From Bacillus sp. AFS073361 (GTDB lineage: Bacteria; Bacillota; Bacilli; Bacillales; Cytobacillaceae): a stretch of 64,000 nt of DNA. How positions within the stretch are numbered: the first letter of the stretch is position 1; every line of letters starts with the position of its first letter. This document shows, in pieces, positions 62,372 to 64,000 of this stretch. The notes under the pieces are model-generated. The model had not been told where the DNA came from and searched no databases. It saw only the letters and a program-made list of their open reading frames with translations. The position numbers were made by a program, and so were the translations under genes. The stretch covers positions 405,468 to 469,467 of the forward strand of contig NZ_NUZU01000039.1 in NCBI RefSeq assembly GCF_002567005.1, read 5' to 3'.

Positions 62372-62770
62372 TTATTTAAATACCTTTTCTAGCAGGTGAA
62401 GAGCTTTCGTACGTGAAAGTTCCTTGTCTTGCTTACGAACGATGAAGAGACCTTCCATAACATTTTCAAGTGCAGTCATATGAGGGAACAAATAATAACC
62501 TTGGAAAACCATACCTGTTTGTTGACGGAACTTTATAATCCTATCTTTTGGAACTTGTTTTTTATCCTGAAAATCCAAAGAATATTTTCCAAGCTTGATA
62601 GTTCCTTTTGTAGGCATTTCCAGTAAATTCAAACAGCGTAACAAAGTTGTTTTGCCTGATCCCGAAGGCCCAATAATACAAACCGTATTGCCTTCCTCTA
62701 TTTTCAAATCGATTCCCTTTAAAACTTCTGTTTGCCCAAACTTCTTATGCAGGTTCTCTATCTCAATCAC
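62372..62770 (-). pseudogene. Amino-acid ABC transporter ATPase, C-terminally truncated
   Basis: 132 residues with the Walker A motif GPSGSGKTT and Q-loop region TGMVFQGYYLFPHMTALENVM typical of polar amino-acid importers. It then ends at LHLLEKVFK-stop. The ABC signature (LSGGQ), Walker B and H-loop, together about 110 residues, are missing, and a terminator follows at once. The gene likely lost its 3' part by deletion. It starts with GTG after GGGGAT. It is the last gene of the binding protein-permease-ATPase run. Confidence 0.8.
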
Positions 62771-62790
62771 TTGAATATCCCCCTATCAAG

Positions 62791-63474
62791 TCAGCCCTCC
62801 ACATATCGATCAAGTCGTTTTTCCATACGTCCTTGAGCGTTAGAAAGAACTGTACTGAAAATCAAATAAATAAATCCTGCTAGACAATATAGTACCAATG
62901 GTTCATAGGTTGTTGCTGTAATTTGCTGCGCGATTCTAAACATTTCGGTCACTGTTATGGTAGCAGCCAATGATGTATCCTTCACCAAGCTAATAAAACT
63001 GTTTGACATGGGTGGGACAGACACCCTTGTTGCCTGCGGAAGAATAATCCTTTTTAATGCTTGACGATAGCTCATCCCAATTGAGTAAGCGGCCTCCCAT
63101 TGACCCTTGGGAATTGAAAGTATAGCTGCGCGAATAATCTCTGAGTTATAGGCGCCAACACTAATAGTGAAACCGATAATAGCCGATGGCAGCGGACCAA
63201 TTGTAATCCCAACACTTGGAAGACCATAGAAAATAATAAACAATTGAACCAGCAGAGGCGTTCCCCTAATTACCCATACATAAAATCTTGCAACAGCGTC
63301 GAGAGCCCGAATTCCCGAGATTCGAGCCAGTGCTGTAAGCAAAGCAAGAATGAGTCCCAGAAAAAAAGATATAAGTGTCAATGGTACGGTAAAAGCGATC
63401 CCTGCTTTTAACATCGGTAAAAATGAGTTTACAATGATGTCAATAATTCGCAGCATTCTTTCATCAGCAAACAT
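62791..63474 (-). CDS. Amino-acid ABC transporter permease
   Basis: A 227-residue permease of the polar amino-acid (HisMQ) type with five or so helices. The EAA-type loop reads EAAYSIGMSYRQALKRIILPQATRVSVPP, and the early region VIRGTPLLVQLFIIFYG is family-typical. AAGGAG precedes the ATG. It appears intact, but its partner genes are damaged, so the importer is probably inactive. Confidence 0.88.
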   Translation of the reverse strand: MFADERMLRIIDIIVNSFLPMLKAGIAFTVPLTLISFFLGLILALLTALARISGIRALDAVARFYVWVIRGTPLLVQLFIIFYGLPSVGITIGPLPSAIIGFTISVGAYNSEIIRAAILSIPKGQWEAAYSIGMSYRQALKRIILPQATRVSVPPMSNSFISLVKDTSLAATITVTEMFRIAQQITATTYEPLVLYCLAGFIYLIFSTVLSNAQGRMEKRLDRYVEG

Positions 63475-63485
63475 TGGAACACTCC

Positions 63486-64000
63486 TTATTTTGAAACATC
63501 GGTTTCAAAGTATTTTTGTGAGATGCTTAAATACGTACCATCTTTCTTCATATCGGAAAGTGCTTTATTTATCGCCTCTACCAATTCTTTATTCCCTTTC
63601 CTAAGCATAATTCCCATTTGTGCCGGTTCATCTAGCTCTGCTACAGCTTTAATAGGTGCATCAGGCTTTTGTTTTTTGAAATCGAGATAGGACAATCCAT
63701 CATTTACAGTCGCATCAGCCGTTTTGAAAGTATTAAATCAACGGATTGATTAAATCCTTCGACCCCCACAATCTCAGCACCGTTGGATAGTGCTATATCC
63801 TTAAAATTACTAGTTAGTGTCTGAGCTGCTTTTTTTCCTTTCAAATCTGCAAATGATTTAATAGTTTCATTGTCTTTGTGAACAATCAAGAAGGGTTTTG
63901 ACACAATATACGACTCAGAAAAATCGTATTTTTCCTGACGGTCAGGACGTATTCCAACTTGATTAACAATGATATCGAATCGCTTCGAATCAAGACCTGC
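63486..64000 (-). pseudogene. Amino-acid ABC transporter binding protein, frameshifted, continues beyond the window
   Basis: The upstream frame reads RFDIIVNQVGIRPDRQEKYDF ... SKPFLIVHKDNETIKSF ... QSVDLILSK and then a false stop (RLMRL). The next frame continues TADATVNDGLSYLDFKKQKP ... GIMLRKGNKELVEAINKAL ... ISQKYFETDVSK. One base lost or gained near 63715-63725 breaks a family-3 solute-binding protein. The 5' end, with the signal peptide, lies outside the window. Confidence 0.8.

Overview
The window comes from a low-GC, spore-forming member of the Bacillaceae. Reasons: strong AGGAGG-type ribosome sites with many GTG and TTG starts, a T-box leader on leuA, B. subtilis-like blocks (yhfS-yhfT-bioY; ycsF-ycsG-ycsI with kipI-kipA-kipR), and a Spo0E-like phosphatase. 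A Neobacillus- or Peribacillus-like genome would fit, but the genus is inference. There are no rRNA or tRNA genes, no CRISPR array and no intact insertion sequence.

Layout. 0.3-4.7 kb: NUDIX hydrolase converging on a PLD-SNF2-type helicase (DUF3427 type), then an internally deleted DnaD-like replication gene. 5-14 kb: secreted M28 aminopeptidase, two EamA exporters, the yhfS-yhfT-bioY operon with a BirA-type operator, an AEC transporter and a MOSC protein. 14-20 kb: 5-oxoproline (pyroglutamate) cluster, pxpA/NRAMP/ycsI diverging from pxpB-pxpC, with IclR regulator KipR; three similar sites in the promoter regions are candidate KipR operators. 20-27 kb: thioesterase, DoxX, EmrA/EmrB-like efflux pair diverging from a TetR regulator, CBO0543 membrane genes, histidine phosphatase.

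27-40 kb: accessory region for meta-cleavage of an aromatic compound. Intact genes are a two-subunit Rieske oxygenase, an extradiol dioxygenase, an ACMSD-like amidohydrolase (probable decarboxylase), 2-hydroxymuconate-semialdehyde dehydrogenase, tautomerase, 4-oxalocrotonate decarboxylase and 2-oxopent-4-enoate hydratase, with a LysR gene at the end. They form a coherent route from a carboxylated ring to 4-hydroxy-2-oxovalerate. The dihydrodiol-dehydrogenase-like SDR is wrecked, and no aldolase, acetaldehyde dehydrogenase, ferredoxin or reductase is present. The Rieske genes have a decayed second copy 7 kb away, and the amidohydrolase 3' end also has a decayed duplicate. Fragments of TetR, FtsW/RodA, GntP and P-type ATPase genes lie around, so the region is rearranged and eroding.

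40-64 kb: a 3-hydroxyacyl-CoA dehydrogenase, leuA behind a leucine T-box, a LysM-NlpC/P60 wall hydrolase, a one-chain ECF sigma/anti-sigma fusion, serine and threonine catabolism (sdaAB-sdaAA, permease, kbl-tdh), a CysJ-like reductase lacking its flavodoxin domain, a cysteine-dioxygenase-like cupin, an aminotransferase, a small Spo0E-like gene, trxB-trx, and an amino-acid ABC transporter with a frameshifted binding protein and truncated ATPase. Three copies of a ~220-bp palindrome-rich repeat lie beside gene 3' ends at 19.2, 46.5 and 49.7 kb.
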